Positions 54,394 through 63,311 of a stretch of DNA of 64,000 nucleotides are shown here, piece after piece (the first letter of the stretch is position 1; each line of letters opens with the position of its first letter). Source of the DNA: Treponema succinifaciens DSM 2489 (lineage in GTDB: Bacteria; Spirochaetota; Spirochaetia; Treponematales; Treponemataceae). The DNA lies in assembly GCF_000195275.1 (NCBI RefSeq), contig NC_015385.1, forward strand, positions 1,318,501 to 1,382,500, in the 5' to 3' direction. The position numbers were made by a program, and so were the translations under genes. The notes below the pieces were generated by a model that was not told where the DNA came from, made no database searches, and saw nothing but the letters and a program-made list of their open reading frames with translations.

Positions 54394-54427
54394 AAAGGGG
54401 CTGTCCTTGGTTGGGAAGCCCCTTTTT
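54394..54427 (+). terminator. Terminator of thrC
   Basis: AAAGGGGCT (54394-54402) pairs with AGCCCCTTT (54417-54425), 9 bp, followed by T residues. It may also help end the convergent minus-strand operon. Confidence 0.88.
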
Positions 54428-54449
54428 ATCGATTCCAGTATTAATAAAA

Positions 54450-55010
54450 TTATTCAGTTGTTACAAGGTTTCTTTTTTCAAGTTCCAAAAGAATTTTTTC
54501 TACTATTTGCTCTGGAGTGAACAAAGCCGTGTCAATTTTCAAGTCCGCAAAGCCAAAATTGCTGTTGTCAATGTTGTAAAGTTTTTTATACCGGCGGCTG
54601 TCTTCAGAATCTCTCATCGCAGTGAAACTTTTTATTTCTTCAAGTGAACCGCCTTCTCTGTTTAGAATTCTTTGTGCGCGGACATTATCATCAGCAATAA
54701 GATAAACTTTAAAATCTGCTTCTTTTAGCATCCAAATTGCAAGACGGCTTCCAAGAACGCAGCTTTCTTTTTTTGCAAGCTCAACTTGCCTTGTGTCAAC
54801 TGTAATGTCGTAGCTGTCATCGGTTTTTGCATTTTCAATTACCTGGGCAAGTGTAAGATTTTTTTCTGCCGCAAGCTGACGGAAGGTAAAGTTTATAAGT
54901 TTTACATTCAGTTTTTGCGCAAGCAAAGTGCTTACTGTTGTGTTTCCACAGCCAGATTTTCCGCTTATGGCAACTCGAAGTTCTTTTCCCTTAGGAATTT
55001 TATAATTCAT
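54450..55010 (-). CDS. Cytidylate-kinase-like P-loop protein with atypical Walker A
   Basis: 186 residues. The fold matches the archaeal-type CMP kinase group (RVAISGKSGCGNTTVSTLLAQKL, a VLGSRLAIWML strand, VYLIADDNVRAQRIL and the lid RDSEDSRRYKKLYNID). The P-loop reads GKSGCGNTT, with Asn where the invariant Lys of GxxGxGK[ST] is expected. It may therefore be a kinase with altered nucleotide binding, or a nucleotide-binding non-kinase. AGGAG lies 5 nt upstream. Last gene of the murC-yicC operon. Confidence 0.75.
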   Translation of the reverse strand: MNYKIPKGKELRVAISGKSGCGNTTVSTLLAQKLNVKLINFTFRQLAAEKNLTLAQVIENAKTDDSYDITVDTRQVELAKKESCVLGSRLAIWMLKEADFKVYLIADDNVRAQRILNREGGSLEEIKSFTAMRDSEDSRRYKKLYNIDNSNFGFADLKIDTALFTPEQIVEKILLELEKRNLVTTE

Positions 55011-55018
55011 AGCAGCTC

Positions 55019-55888
55019 CTATTCAATGTTCTTGCCCTGTTCTCTTATGTTTTCAAGGGCATTCTTTGCGTCAATTACTTTTTCACCGACTTCTGTAAAC
55101 TGATTTTTGCTTCCGATTGTATTGATTTCGCGGTTCGCTTCTTGACAGATAAAATCAATTTTTTTACCCGGAATCGGATTTTCGTTGATTTCTTTTCTGA
55201 GAGCCTGCAAGTGGCTTTGAAGCCTGATAATTTCCTCGTTGATTGTGTATTTTACAATCATCGCCGCAGTTTCCGACATTATGCGGTTTTCATCTGCCTT
55301 GTCCGACAGAAGCTCATGGAACTTTGCTGAAATTTGCTCGCGGAATCTTTTTTCCATTTCCGGCTGCCACTTTTTAAAAAATGCGGCGCACTCATCAAGC
55401 GTAGAAAGCTTTTCAAGCAAATCGCTTTTTAAATTTTCGCCTTCACGTTTGCGGTCTTCAATAAACTGCGAAAGAACTTCAGAAAAAACACCTTCAATTT
55501 TTTTCCAATAAGACTCAGCGTCGTATTCGTGGGAAACATTCAAAACGCCTTCCTGCGAAACAATCAAACTTAAAGGAATTTCAACTTCTGATTTTCCCAA
55601 AGCCTTTGCAATTTCCAAAATCGCATCGCTGTACATTTTTGCGGCGGCTGGATCGGCACTTACTTTTGCTGTTGAATTGTTGTCTCGAACCCGGATTGTC
55701 AAGTCGATTTTTCCGCGGACAATTTTTTCGCTTACAGTTTTTCTGATTCTTGCTTCAAGCGGATTCAAAAAAGACGGAATGTTTACAGACAAATCCAAGA
55801 ACCGTGAGTTGACTGATTTTATTTCAACGCTTATCTGCGTATTTTCCACAATGGCTTCTTTAAAGCCGTAGCCTGTCATGCTGTTCAT
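55019..55888 (-). CDS. yicC: YicC-family endoribonuclease
   Basis: 289 residues. Family features: SMTGYGFKEA at the N-terminus, VEIKSVNSRFLDLSVNIPSFL, and the C-terminal PIPGKKIDFICQEANREINTIGSK. YicC proteins are metal-dependent RNases that act in RNA decay and affect stationary-phase survival. TAGGA lies 5-6 nt upstream. Eight bases separate it from the cytidylate-kinase-like gene. Confidence 0.9.
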   Translation of the reverse strand: MNSMTGYGFKEAIVENTQISVEIKSVNSRFLDLSVNIPSFLNPLEARIRKTVSEKIVRGKIDLTIRVRDNNSTAKVSADPAAAKMYSDAILEIAKALGKSEVEIPLSLIVSQEGVLNVSHEYDAESYWKKIEGVFSEVLSQFIEDRKREGENLKSDLLEKLSTLDECAAFFKKWQPEMEKRFREQISAKFHELLSDKADENRIMSETAAMIVKYTINEEIIRLQSHLQALRKEINENPIPGKKIDFICQEANREINTIGSKNQFTEVGEKVIDAKNALENIREQGKNIE

Positions 55889-55897
55889 ATATTTTTC

Positions 55898-57388
55898 CTA
55901 AACTTTAAATTTTTCAAGAACCATTTTGCCGACTTTGAAATTGTCGCCGGCTCCCATTGTAACAAAAACATATCCATCTTTTGCATCGGACTTTTTGTTC
56001 AGCTCGCTTTCTATGATTTGAGCGGCTTCTTCAAATTCTTTTGCATAGACAACATTCGGATGGTATTTTTTTGCGTGCTCGGCAAGAATTTTTCCAGTTA
56101 CAGTTGTGCTGTCCGCTTTTTCACGTGCGCTTCCGTAGATTTTATTTATAACAACCATGTCCGCGCTTTCAAAGCTTGATGCGAATTCTTCAAGCAAAGC
56201 CGCAGTCCGTGTGTAAGTGTGGCTCATAAAGTCAACGATAATTTTGTGGTCTTTATAAAATTGCCGGAACCCAGCCAAGGTTGTTTTTATTGCTGTCGGA
56301 TGATGTCCGTAGTCGTCAATAAAAATTATGTCCTGCCCGAATTTATTTTTTACGCATCCAACAATTTCGCTTCGGCGTTTTCCGCCTGAAAATTTTTCAA
56401 GGCCATTTTTTAACTTGTCAAAATATTCCTGCGGATTTTTTCCGGCAGTTTTTAAAAGCCTGCAGCACAGAGCAAATGCCGCCGCTGCATTTCTTGCGTT
56501 GTGGTTTCCCGGCACATGAAGAGCGCATTCAGTTTTTCCAATTGTAAAATATTGCTTTCCACCCTCAACTTTTCCGAATGAAAGTTTAAAGTCGCCTTCC
56601 GCGTTTTCCCCGTAAGGAATGAAATTTATGTCGTTCCGTTTTTCCTTTGCAAGCTCGGCTGTCTCGCAAGCGCCTTTGTCGTCAGCGCAAAAAATCAAGT
56701 CGCCGTTTTCTGGAAGTTTGCAGATATAATCAACGAAAGCATTTTGAATGTCGGAAAAAGTCGGATAGTAATCCTGATGGTCGCTTTCAACGGAAGTCAA
56801 AATTATTTTCTGCGGACAAAAAGACATAAAGTGCCGCTGGTACTCGCAGGTTTCCGCGACAAAATATTTTTTTTCAGCTTCATCTGAATTTGAAAATTCC
56901 GATGAAGTCATTGTGCAGGAATTTCCAAAAGAAGAAATAATGCTTCCTGCTAAAACTTGAGACGGAAGGTCAATCTCCTTTAGCATTGTTCCTGCAAGAC
57001 CGGTTGTTGTGGTTTTTCCATGGACGCCGCAAATTCCGCAGCTGTATGCAGTTCTTGAAAGTTCACCCAAAGCCTCGCTGTATAAAAGAAGCGGAACTCC
57101 AAGCTTTTTTGCCTGCGCAAGATCCGGATTTTTTTCAGCTGAATACGCGCTTGAATAAATTACAAGCTGAGTTTTTTCTGTAACATTCTGAGTGCTGAAC
57201 GGCAAGGCTTTGATTCCAAGTTTTTCAAGAATTTCATCTGTGTAGAATCTTTCTGAAACATCGCTGCCTGTGATTACAGCTTTTCGGGCGGAAAGAATTT
57301 CCACAAGTGCCGCCATTCCAGTGCCCTTGATTCCAACGAAGTGTATGTGAACTCCAGTTAAGTTCTGGGGGAGAATCGATTTTTCCAT
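55898..57388 (-). CDS. murC: UDP-N-acetylmuramate--L-alanine ligase
   Basis: 496 residues. The N-terminal Rossmann domain begins GVHIHFVGIKGTGMAAL, the ATP loop is GVHGKTTTTGLAGTML, followed by ETCEYQRHFM, HNARNAAAAFALC and DDYGHHPTAI. It adds the first amino acid to the peptidoglycan stem. The ATG at 57388 is preferred over one at 57397 because the latter overlaps the predicted minus-10 box, whereas 57388 sits 7 nt beyond it. No ribosome-binding site is seen. First gene of the murC-yicC-kinase operon. Confidence 0.92.
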   Translation of the reverse strand: MEKSILPQNLTGVHIHFVGIKGTGMAALVEILSARKAVITGSDVSERFYTDEILEKLGIKALPFSTQNVTEKTQLVIYSSAYSAEKNPDLAQAKKLGVPLLLYSEALGELSRTAYSCGICGVHGKTTTTGLAGTMLKEIDLPSQVLAGSIISSFGNSCTMTSSEFSNSDEAEKKYFVAETCEYQRHFMSFCPQKIILTSVESDHQDYYPTFSDIQNAFVDYICKLPENGDLIFCADDKGACETAELAKEKRNDINFIPYGENAEGDFKLSFGKVEGGKQYFTIGKTECALHVPGNHNARNAAAAFALCCRLLKTAGKNPQEYFDKLKNGLEKFSGGKRRSEIVGCVKNKFGQDIIFIDDYGHHPTAIKTTLAGFRQFYKDHKIIVDFMSHTYTRTAALLEEFASSFESADMVVINKIYGSAREKADSTTVTGKILAEHAKKYHPNVVYAKEFEEAAQIIESELNKKSDAKDGYVFVTMGAGDNFKVGKMVLEKFKV

Positions 57389-57395
57389 GGAAGCC

Positions 57396-57424
57396 ATTTT
57401 ACAATAGAAACAATGTTTTTGCAA
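57396..57424 (-). promoter_or_regulatory. Promoter of murC, predicting a leaderless mRNA
   Basis: On the minus strand: TTGCAA (57424-57419), a 17-bp spacer and TAAAAT (57401-57396). The next ATG begins 7 nt after the minus-10. Confidence 0.6.
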
Positions 57425-57555
57425 ATAATCGAATTATTCTGAAAAATCGCATTCGGAAAATTTCTGGATACTCATCTGTGCAAAAACAGCAATAGGGATT
57501 TTCCCGAAGATGGAATTTATAAAATGCTAGTCTCTAAAGTTTCCCGATCAGATTG

Positions 57556-57591
57556 AAAAAACGCAGCCATCGGAAAACTCCGAAGACTGCG
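57556..57591 (-). terminator. Terminator of xylB-xylA
   Basis: On the minus strand CGCAGTCTTCGGA pairs with TCCGATGGCTGCG (57591-57562) around GTTT, with two internal mismatches, followed by six T. It lies about 10 bp after the xylA stop. Confidence 0.85.
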
Positions 57592-57600
57592 CATTTTCAT

Positions 57601-58914
57601 TTATCCAAGGCAAATCTGGTTGAGGATATTCTCGTAAAGTTCCTGTTTGCCGGAAGTCTTTGCAACTTGCTCATAAGGCTTTGCAAGTGAAGCGACTTGA
57701 TCAAGCGTGAGTTTTCCTTCAGCGAAAGCTTTTCCGTTGCCAGTTTCAAAACTTGCATAGCGTTCTTTTAGCATTGAAGGAATGCGTCTGTCTTCGATAA
57801 GCTGAACGGCTTTTTCAAGTCCGCGCGCAAAGATGTCCATTCCGCCGATGTGCGCAATGAACAAATCTTCTGGAGCAACTGAATTTCTTCTGACTTTCGC
57901 ATCAAAGTTAAGTCCTCCAGTTGTGAATCCGCCCATTCTGATTACTTGAAGCATAGCTTGTGTCGTTTCATAAATGCTTACCGGGAACTGGTCTGTGTCC
58001 CAGCCGTTTACAGGGTCTCCGCGGTTTGCGTCGATTGAGCCAAGCATTCCGTTGTCTACGCAAACTGTAAGTTCGTGCGCAAATTCGTGACCTGCAAGTT
58101 CAGCATGGTTCGCTTCGATATTCAGCTTGAAGTCCTTATCGAGTCCGTGAGCGCGGAGGAATCCGATTACAGTTTCTGAATCATAGTCATACTGATGTTT
58201 TGTCGGTTCCATTGGCTTAGGCTCGATGTAGAAGCAGCCGGTGAATCCTTGTTTTCTTGCGTAGTCGCGCGCCAAGGTAAGCATCATGGCGAGGTGTTCT
58301 TTTTCTGCTTTCATGTCTGTGTTCAAGAGGCTCATGTAGCCTTCGCGTCCGCCCCAGAATGTGTAGCCTGCTCCTCCAAGTTTTATAGTGTTGTCGATTG
58401 CTGCTTTTATTTGGCTTGCTGCCTGCGCAACTACATCGAAGTCAGGATTTGTTGCGGCTCCGTTCATGTAGCGCGGATTATTAAATACGTTTGCAGTTCC
58501 CCAAAGAAGTTTTACACCTGTTTCTTTTTGACGTTCAAGCAGAAGATCTGTGATATGTGAAAGTTTTTTTTCGCTGTCAGCAGGGCTTGTTCCTTCTGGA
58601 CAGATGTCGCGGTCGTGCCATGCGTAGTATCCGCAGCCTAGCTTGGTTATGAATTCAAATGCCGCGTCAACTTTTTCTTCTGGAGTTTTCCAGGTGAATT
58701 CGCGTGTTCCGCTTCCAAAAGGATCTCCTCCGTCTGCACAGAAAGAATGCCAGTAGGCTACTGTGAATTTGAGCCAGTCTTTCATCTTTTTGCCCATTAC
58801 AACTTTTTCAGCATCATAGTATTTGAATGCGAGCGGATTTTTTGATTCCGGACCTTCGTACTTGATCTGACCAATTCCTGGAAAATATTCCTTTGAACCT
58901 TTGAAAAATGACAT
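57601..58914 (-). CDS. xylA: Xylose isomerase
   Basis: 437 residues, group II length. [14 protein letters not shown] holds the catalytic His and Asp; [36 protein letters not shown] (metal-binding Glu and Lys region), [12 protein letters not shown] and GSIDANRGD follow. It converts D-xylose to D-xylulose. AGGAGG lies 5 nt before the ATG. It is transcribed after xylB, across a 71-bp spacer that carries a hairpin. Confidence 0.96.
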   Translation of the reverse strand: MSFFKGSKEYFPGIGQIKYEGPESKNPLAFKYYDAEKVVMGKKMKDWLKFTVAYWHSFCADGGDPFGSGTREFTWKTPEEKVDAAFEFITKLGCGYYAWHDRDICPEGTSPADSEKKLSHITDLLLERQKETGVKLLWGTANVFNNPRYMNGAATNPDFDVVAQAASQIKAAIDNTIKLGGAGYTFWGGREGYMSLLNTDMKAEKEHLAMMLTLARDYARKQGFTGCFYIEPKPMEPTKHQYDYDSETVIGFLRAHGLDKDFKLNIEANHAELAGHEFAHELTVCVDNGMLGSIDANRGDPVNGWDTDQFPVSIYETTQAMLQVIRMGGFTTGGLNFDAKVRRNSVAPEDLFIAHIGGMDIFARGLEKAVQLIEDRRIPSMLKERYASFETGNGKAFAEGKLTLDQVASLAKPYEQVAKTSGKQELYENILNQICLG

Positions 58915-58926
58915 AAATCCTCCTAA

Positions 58927-58952
58927 AGCCAGTTTTTATTTTTTAACCGGCT
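58927..58952 (-). promoter_or_regulatory. Hairpin between xylB and xylA
   Basis: On the minus strand AGCCGGTT (58952-58945) pairs with AACTGGCT (58934-58927), 8 bp including one G-U, with an A-rich loop, 4 nt before the xylA ribosome-binding site. It could stabilise the xylA message or act as a weak internal terminator. Function is inference. Confidence 0.45.
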
Positions 58953-58985
58953 CTTTATATTGAAGTCTGCAATGCAAACTTTTTT

Positions 58986-60473
58986 TTATTTGTATAATGG
59001 CGAAAGCTGATTCACCAAAATTTTATATTCTTCAAATGCCTTGCTGTATTCCAAAGCATTTTTCTCGTTTGGCAAAGTTGTCTTGGATTCATCTAGCGCA
59101 ACATGTATTTCCGCGAGGCTCTCCATTGAAACTGGAGTTCCCTGCAATTTTTTTAGACACCACAAAGCTTGCAGTGCAGCTCCAAATGCAGCAGCTTCTG
59201 ATGAAACTGGAACTTTTACAGGAAGATTCATAATGTCCGCCGCAATCTGTCTCCACACTTTGCTTTTTGCGCCTCCTCCAGTCAGTCTAAGTTCCTTTGG
59301 TGTAAAGCCGTGCTTTTTAAATGAATCAAGTCCTGTCCTCATTGAATATATTGCGCTTTCTAGTGCTGCCCTTGCGATGTTGGCTCTGTTGCAGTTTGCT
59401 ACGGTGAGTCCAGTTATGCTTGCTTTTCCGTGCGGAAGATTCGGAGTTCTCTCTCCATTAAAAAACGGAAGCACAAAAACTCCTTCACATCCGGGGCTTG
59501 ACTTTTCAGCTTCAGCATCGAATTCCTTTACATCAAGATTTAAAAGCGTTCTGATTTCTTCGGAAGCAACCGTGCAGTTCATTGTGCAAAGAAGCGGCAA
59601 ATATCCGCCGGAAGAGGAGCAGAATCCTGAAATGCCTTCCGCAGGATCTGCAACAGAAGAATCGGTAAAACCGTATAAAGTTCCAGAAGTTCCCATGCTC
59701 ATTGTAAGTGTTCCGCTTTTTACGGCTCCAGTTCCGATTGCACTCATCATGTTGTCTCCGCCGCCAGAAGAAACAGCCGCGCCCTTTGGAATTCCAAGCC
59801 AGTCAGCAGCTTTCTTTGAAACAAATCCTGAAGGCTCATCGCTTGCAATAATTTTGGGAAGTTTTTTTAAAAGTGATTCATCGATTGCCTCGCAGATTTT
59901 TTTTGACCATTTTTTTTCTTTTGAATTGAACAAAGCAGTTCCAGAAGCATCGCCCTGCTCCATCACATAATTTCCAGTAAGAAGAAAATTCAAATAATCA
60001 TGGGGAAGCATTATGTAATGGAGTTTTTCAAAAAGTTCTTTTTTATGCAGCTTGAGCCACAAAATTTTGGGTGCTGTAAATCCTGGCAAAATAAAATTCT
60101 GAACTTCTTTTACAACTTCATTTTGTCCGCCAGCAGCATTTGTAATAAGTTCACATTCTTTCGCAGTTGAAGTGTCATTCCAAAGTTTTATATTGTAAAG
60201 CGGATTTCCTTCTGAATCCAAAGGAACAAAGCCGTGCTGCTGTCCAGAAACTCCAATCGCTTGTATTGATTTTTTTCCTTCTGAAGAAATTTTTGAAAAA
60301 CAGACTTCAAGTCCTTTTTTGTACCATTCAGTTTTTTGCTCTCTTGTTCCGTCTGATTCTGAAATAAGTTCCATTGGGCAAGATGAGCTTTCCAAACTTT
60401 TTCTAGTTTCATAATCATAGAGAACAACTTTCATGCTTTGTGTTCCCAAGTCAATTCCAGCGACAGTTTTCAT
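58986..60473 (-). CDS. xylB: Xylulokinase
   Basis: 495 residues, FGGY carbohydrate kinase. GIDLGTQSMKVVLYD is the phosphate-1 loop; GVSGQQHGFVPLD, LWNDTSTAKE, PGFTAPKILWLK and GGGAKSKVWRQIAADI (C-terminal FGGY-type ATP site) follow. It phosphorylates xylulose for the pentose phosphate pathway. GGAGG lies 6 nt upstream. First gene of the xyl operon, divergent from an AraC-type regulator. Confidence 0.95.
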   Translation of the reverse strand: MKTVAGIDLGTQSMKVVLYDYETRKSLESSSCPMELISESDGTREQKTEWYKKGLEVCFSKISSEGKKSIQAIGVSGQQHGFVPLDSEGNPLYNIKLWNDTSTAKECELITNAAGGQNEVVKEVQNFILPGFTAPKILWLKLHKKELFEKLHYIMLPHDYLNFLLTGNYVMEQGDASGTALFNSKEKKWSKKICEAIDESLLKKLPKIIASDEPSGFVSKKAADWLGIPKGAAVSSGGGDNMMSAIGTGAVKSGTLTMSMGTSGTLYGFTDSSVADPAEGISGFCSSSGGYLPLLCTMNCTVASEEIRTLLNLDVKEFDAEAEKSSPGCEGVFVLPFFNGERTPNLPHGKASITGLTVANCNRANIARAALESAIYSMRTGLDSFKKHGFTPKELRLTGGGAKSKVWRQIAADIMNLPVKVPVSSEAAAFGAALQALWCLKKLQGTPVSMESLAEIHVALDESKTTLPNEKNALEYSKAFEEYKILVNQLSPLYK

Positions 60474-60514
60474 GAAAACCTCCAGAAAAATTAAAATTTG
60501 TTTCGCTTACAAAA

Positions 60515-60544
60515 ATAGTATCAGACTGAAATGGCTATAAGCAA
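60515..60544 (-). promoter_or_regulatory. Promoter of xylB-xylA
   Basis: On the minus strand: TTGCTT (60544-60539), an 18-bp spacer and TACTAT (60520-60515). It lies in the 145-bp region shared with the divergent AraC regulator. Two ACTGAAAT/ACTGATTT words about 29 bp apart near this promoter could be regulator half-sites, but the match is weak. Confidence 0.5.
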
Positions 60545-60618
60545 TACAGAAAACTGATTTTATATATCCAAAATTGATTTTTCATGCTAAAATATTTAAT
60601 ATAAACAGGAAAAATACC

Positions 60619-61452
60619 GTGGAAATAAAAGAAACTGCCTTTATTTACAAATTGATTGCCGGAGAAAAACTTGCCTGGCACGGACGCTATCATTCGCATG
60701 GAGAAATGGAATTTGAAATTCATTTTTTTTCGGAAGGAGAAGGAACATTTTTTTCAAACAGAACTTCTTACAGCATAAGGAATAACACATTGTTTCTAGT
60801 TTTTCCGCGCGAGTTCCATTCAATTCTGCCAAAAGAAGTAAAAAAGCCTCTTACTTACTATGCGGTTCTTTTTTCGCTGAGCAAATCCGAAAAAAAACTA
60901 TATCAATTATTGATAAATTCTTCGAGCAGAAAAAAAAATCAGCCGGTCGCTAGCAATGAAACTGCCTCAATAAAATTTATACTTGAAGACATAATGAAGT
61001 TTTCAAAGTCGGATTCTGCGGACTTAAAAAAATCTGCGGATCTGCTTCTTGAAAGCTGCCTGTTCCGCTGGTTTGGAAAGCAAAATAAAACTGAAGGAAA
61101 AATCGCAGCTCAAAAAAAATCAAAATCTGCAAAAAGTTATGTCGAGCATTCGATAAAATTTATGGAAAAAAAAGTTTACACAAGATGCACTGTTTCAGAA
61201 GTTGCGAATTTCTGTGGAATTTCGGAAGAACATTTTATACGAATTTTTAAAGATGAAATGCAGATGACTCCGCATCAATATTTTTTGCGCCTGAAAATTC
61301 AAACCGCTGCCCTCGCCTTGATAAATTCCTCAAGCACAGTTTCTGAAATTGCAGATGAATTTTCTTTTGAAAATCAGTTTCATTTTTCAAGAGTATTCAA
61401 AAAATGCACAGGACTTGCTCCGTCTTCTTACCGGGCGGGATTTTCATCATAA
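60619..61452 (+). CDS. AraC-family regulator, probable xylose regulator
   Basis: 277 residues. The N-terminal cupin-type ligand domain (WHGRYHSHGEMEFEIHFFSEGEG) is followed by a linker and a C-terminal double helix-turn-helix (VSEVANFCGISEEHFIRIFK, then STVSEIADEFSFENQFHFSRVFKKCTGLAPSSYR). Divergent placement next to xylB suggests that it controls xylose genes. The GTG at 60619 is chosen because AGGA lies 8 nt upstream and the domain starts there; the earlier TTG at 60574 lacks a ribosome-binding site. The effector is inferred only from location. Confidence 0.8.
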   Translation: MEIKETAFIYKLIAGEKLAWHGRYHSHGEMEFEIHFFSEGEGTFFSNRTSYSIRNNTLFLVFPREFHSILPKEVKKPLTYYAVLFSLSKSEKKLYQLLINSSSRKKNQPVASNETASIKFILEDIMKFSKSDSADLKKSADLLLESCLFRWFGKQNKTEGKIAAQKKSKSAKSYVEHSIKFMEKKVYTRCTVSEVANFCGISEEHFIRIFKDEMQMTPHQYFLRLKIQTAALALINSSSTVSEIADEFSFENQFHFSRVFKKCTGLAPSSYRAGFSS

Positions 61453-61454
61453 AG

Positions 61455-61883
61455 TTAAAAAGATTTCATTAAAAGTTCGTAAGCTTCAACAATCATTCGT
61501 GTTTTATTTGTCGCAACTTTTTTTAGCACAGGATTTTTGTCATATTTGTCTGGATGAAAATATTTCAGCTTTTCTTTGTAAGCCTTTTTTACGTCATCTT
61601 GATTTGCAGAAGCTGTTATATCAAGAAGTCTGCAAGCGCGCTCAACTTCCGGCGTTATTTTTTTTAAAGATGAAATTTTATTTTTTAAATGCTCAGTCTG
61701 ATTTTTTTGTTCTGCCCTAGTTTTATTTTTGCTGACATTTTCTTTAGAAAAATTTTCTTCTGATTTTTTTTCTTCATGCGGAATTTCTTTTTCAGAATAT
61801 TTTATTTTCTTTTTAAACTTTACTTGCCCGGATTTTAAAGTTTCATTTAAAAGATCACCGAGCTTGTCATACATTGTCTCCAT
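61455..61883 (-). CDS. J-domain protein
   Basis: 142 residues. A charged, low-complexity N-terminal half (Lys/Glu/Asn) leads to a C-terminal J domain (about 75-142) with ACRLLDITASANQDDVKKAYKEKLKYFHPDKY, including the HPD tripeptide that stimulates Hsp70 ATPase. It lacks the Gly/Phe and zinc-finger regions of DnaJ, so it is a specialised DnaK partner. Its ATG has GAGGA 8 nt upstream and lies inside the end of the response regulator gene (17-nt overlap). Confidence 0.82.
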   Translation of the reverse strand: METMYDKLGDLLNETLKSGQVKFKKKIKYSEKEIPHEEKKSEENFSKENVSKNKTRAEQKNQTEHLKNKISSLKKITPEVERACRLLDITASANQDDVKKAYKEKLKYFHPDKYDKNPVLKKVATNKTRMIVEAYELLMKSF

Positions 61884-63240
61884 CTGATTTTTCCTCGTCT
61901 TCGCCCCACTCTGAAAGTTTTCGCTGCAATGTTTTTCTTCCTATTCCAAGAATGTCCGCCGTTTTGCTTTTGTTGTTTTTATTTGAAGCTAAATTTTGCT
62001 GAATGATTATTTTTTCAGCTTCATCTAAAGTTATTCCAAACGGAATTGCAATGCTGTTTTCCTGTGAGCTTTTTGCTACTGCAGGCGGAAGGTCTTCAAT
62101 ATTTATTTCATCTCCCGAACTCATTACGACTGCGCTTTCAACACAATTGCGAAGTTCCCTTATGTTTCCAGGCCAGTCATATTTCATAATTGCAGCTTTT
62201 GCTTTTCCAGAAAATTCCTTTACTGCTTTTCCATTTTCTTTATTGAACTCTTCCAAGAATGCTGAAATTAAAAGCGGCAGATCGCTTTTTCGTTCTCGGA
62301 GCGGCGGAACATGAATGTGAATTACATTCAGTCTGTAATACAAGTCCTCGCGGAATCTTCCAGCTTTTATTTCTTCCTCAAGATTTTTGTTTGTCGCCGC
62401 AATTACACGAACATCAACTTCTATAGTCTGCTCTCCGCCGACACGTTCAAATTTTTTTTCAGCAAGAACCCTAAGAATTTTTATCTGAACATTCTGATTT
62501 ATTTCCCCGATTTCATCAAGAAAAATTGTGCTTCCGTGGGCAAGTTCAAATCTGCCTTTTTGCAAATGGTCAGCTCCTGTAAAAGCACCTTTTTCATGTC
62601 CGAAAAGCTCGCTTTCCAAGAGAGTTTCACTTAGAGCCGCGCAATGGACATTTATCATGGTTTTGTCGTGCCGCGGAGACAAAGCATGAATGGCACGGGC
62701 AACAACTTCTTTTCCAACTCCGCTTTCGCCAGTGATGAGAACGCTCGCCTTGGATGCAGCCGCCTTTTTTATTGTCTCCTGAATTTTTTGCATTGCGATG
62801 GAAGAGCCTATCATTTCTTTTAATGCAGAATTTTCAGCGACTTCTTTTTTTAGCTCCTGATGTTCAATTTTGATTTGCCTGCTTTCCAGCGCACGTTTTA
62901 CAATCATATCAAGTTGATCAAGGTTTAGCGGCTTTGTAAGAAAATCATAAGCGCCATGTCTCATTGCATCTACTGCGGAATCGATGCTTCCGTGACCAGT
63001 AAGAATAATAACTGGAATTCCTGGAGTTTCTGTTACAACATGATTTAAAACTTCTTCACCAGAAATTCCAGGCATTCTTAAATCTGTGATTACCAAGTCT
63101 ATGTCGCCTTTTGAAATCAGCTCAAGACCTTCTTTGCCAGAAGCAGCAGTTTTTACATTGTAATCTTCAAGTTCAAAATTTGCCGCAAGTCCTTCCCGGA
63201 TGTTTTTTTCATCATCTATAATTAAAATTGTAAATTTCAA
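61867..63240 (-). CDS. Sigma-54-dependent response regulator (NtrC family)
   Basis: 457 residues. Receiver domain (ILIIDDEKNIREGL, phospho-acceptor Asp in DLVITDLRMPG near residue 54, LTKPL). AAA+ domain with Walker A GESGVGKE, the sigma-54 contact motif GAFTGA, and FLDEIGEINQNVQ. A Fis-type HTH ends the protein (NKSKTADILGIGRKTLQRKL). It activates sigma-54 promoters upon phosphorylation. The TTG at 63240 is preferred, with GGAGG 5 nt upstream. Its kinase is encoded just before it. Confidence 0.92.
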   Translation of the reverse strand: MKFTILIIDDEKNIREGLAANFELEDYNVKTAASGKEGLELISKGDIDLVITDLRMPGISGEEVLNHVVTETPGIPVIILTGHGSIDSAVDAMRHGAYDFLTKPLNLDQLDMIVKRALESRQIKIEHQELKKEVAENSALKEMIGSSIAMQKIQETIKKAAASKASVLITGESGVGKEVVARAIHALSPRHDKTMINVHCAALSETLLESELFGHEKGAFTGADHLQKGRFELAHGSTIFLDEIGEINQNVQIKILRVLAEKKFERVGGEQTIEVDVRVIAATNKNLEEEIKAGRFREDLYYRLNVIHIHVPPLRERKSDLPLLISAFLEEFNKENGKAVKEFSGKAKAAIMKYDWPGNIRELRNCVESAVVMSSGDEINIEDLPPAVAKSSQENSIAIPFGITLDEAEKIIIQQNLASNKNNKSKTADILGIGRKTLQRKLSEWGEDEEKSDGDNV

Positions 63241-63311
63241 ATTTTCCTCCAAAAAAAAAATCAAACAAAGGCAATAAACACTTTATATAAAAGCAGACGT
63301 TAGGTTAAATT

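Noticed and set aside
57425-57555. Gene remnant between murC and the xylA terminator
   Set aside because: Short frames on both strands give no protein-like stretch or start signal; treated as plain intergenic DNA.
59041-59970. Plus-strand open frame of 309 codons inside xylB
   Set aside because: Long but antisense to a fully conserved xylulokinase; low-complexity Ser/Pro/Ala composition and no promoter or ribosome-binding site.
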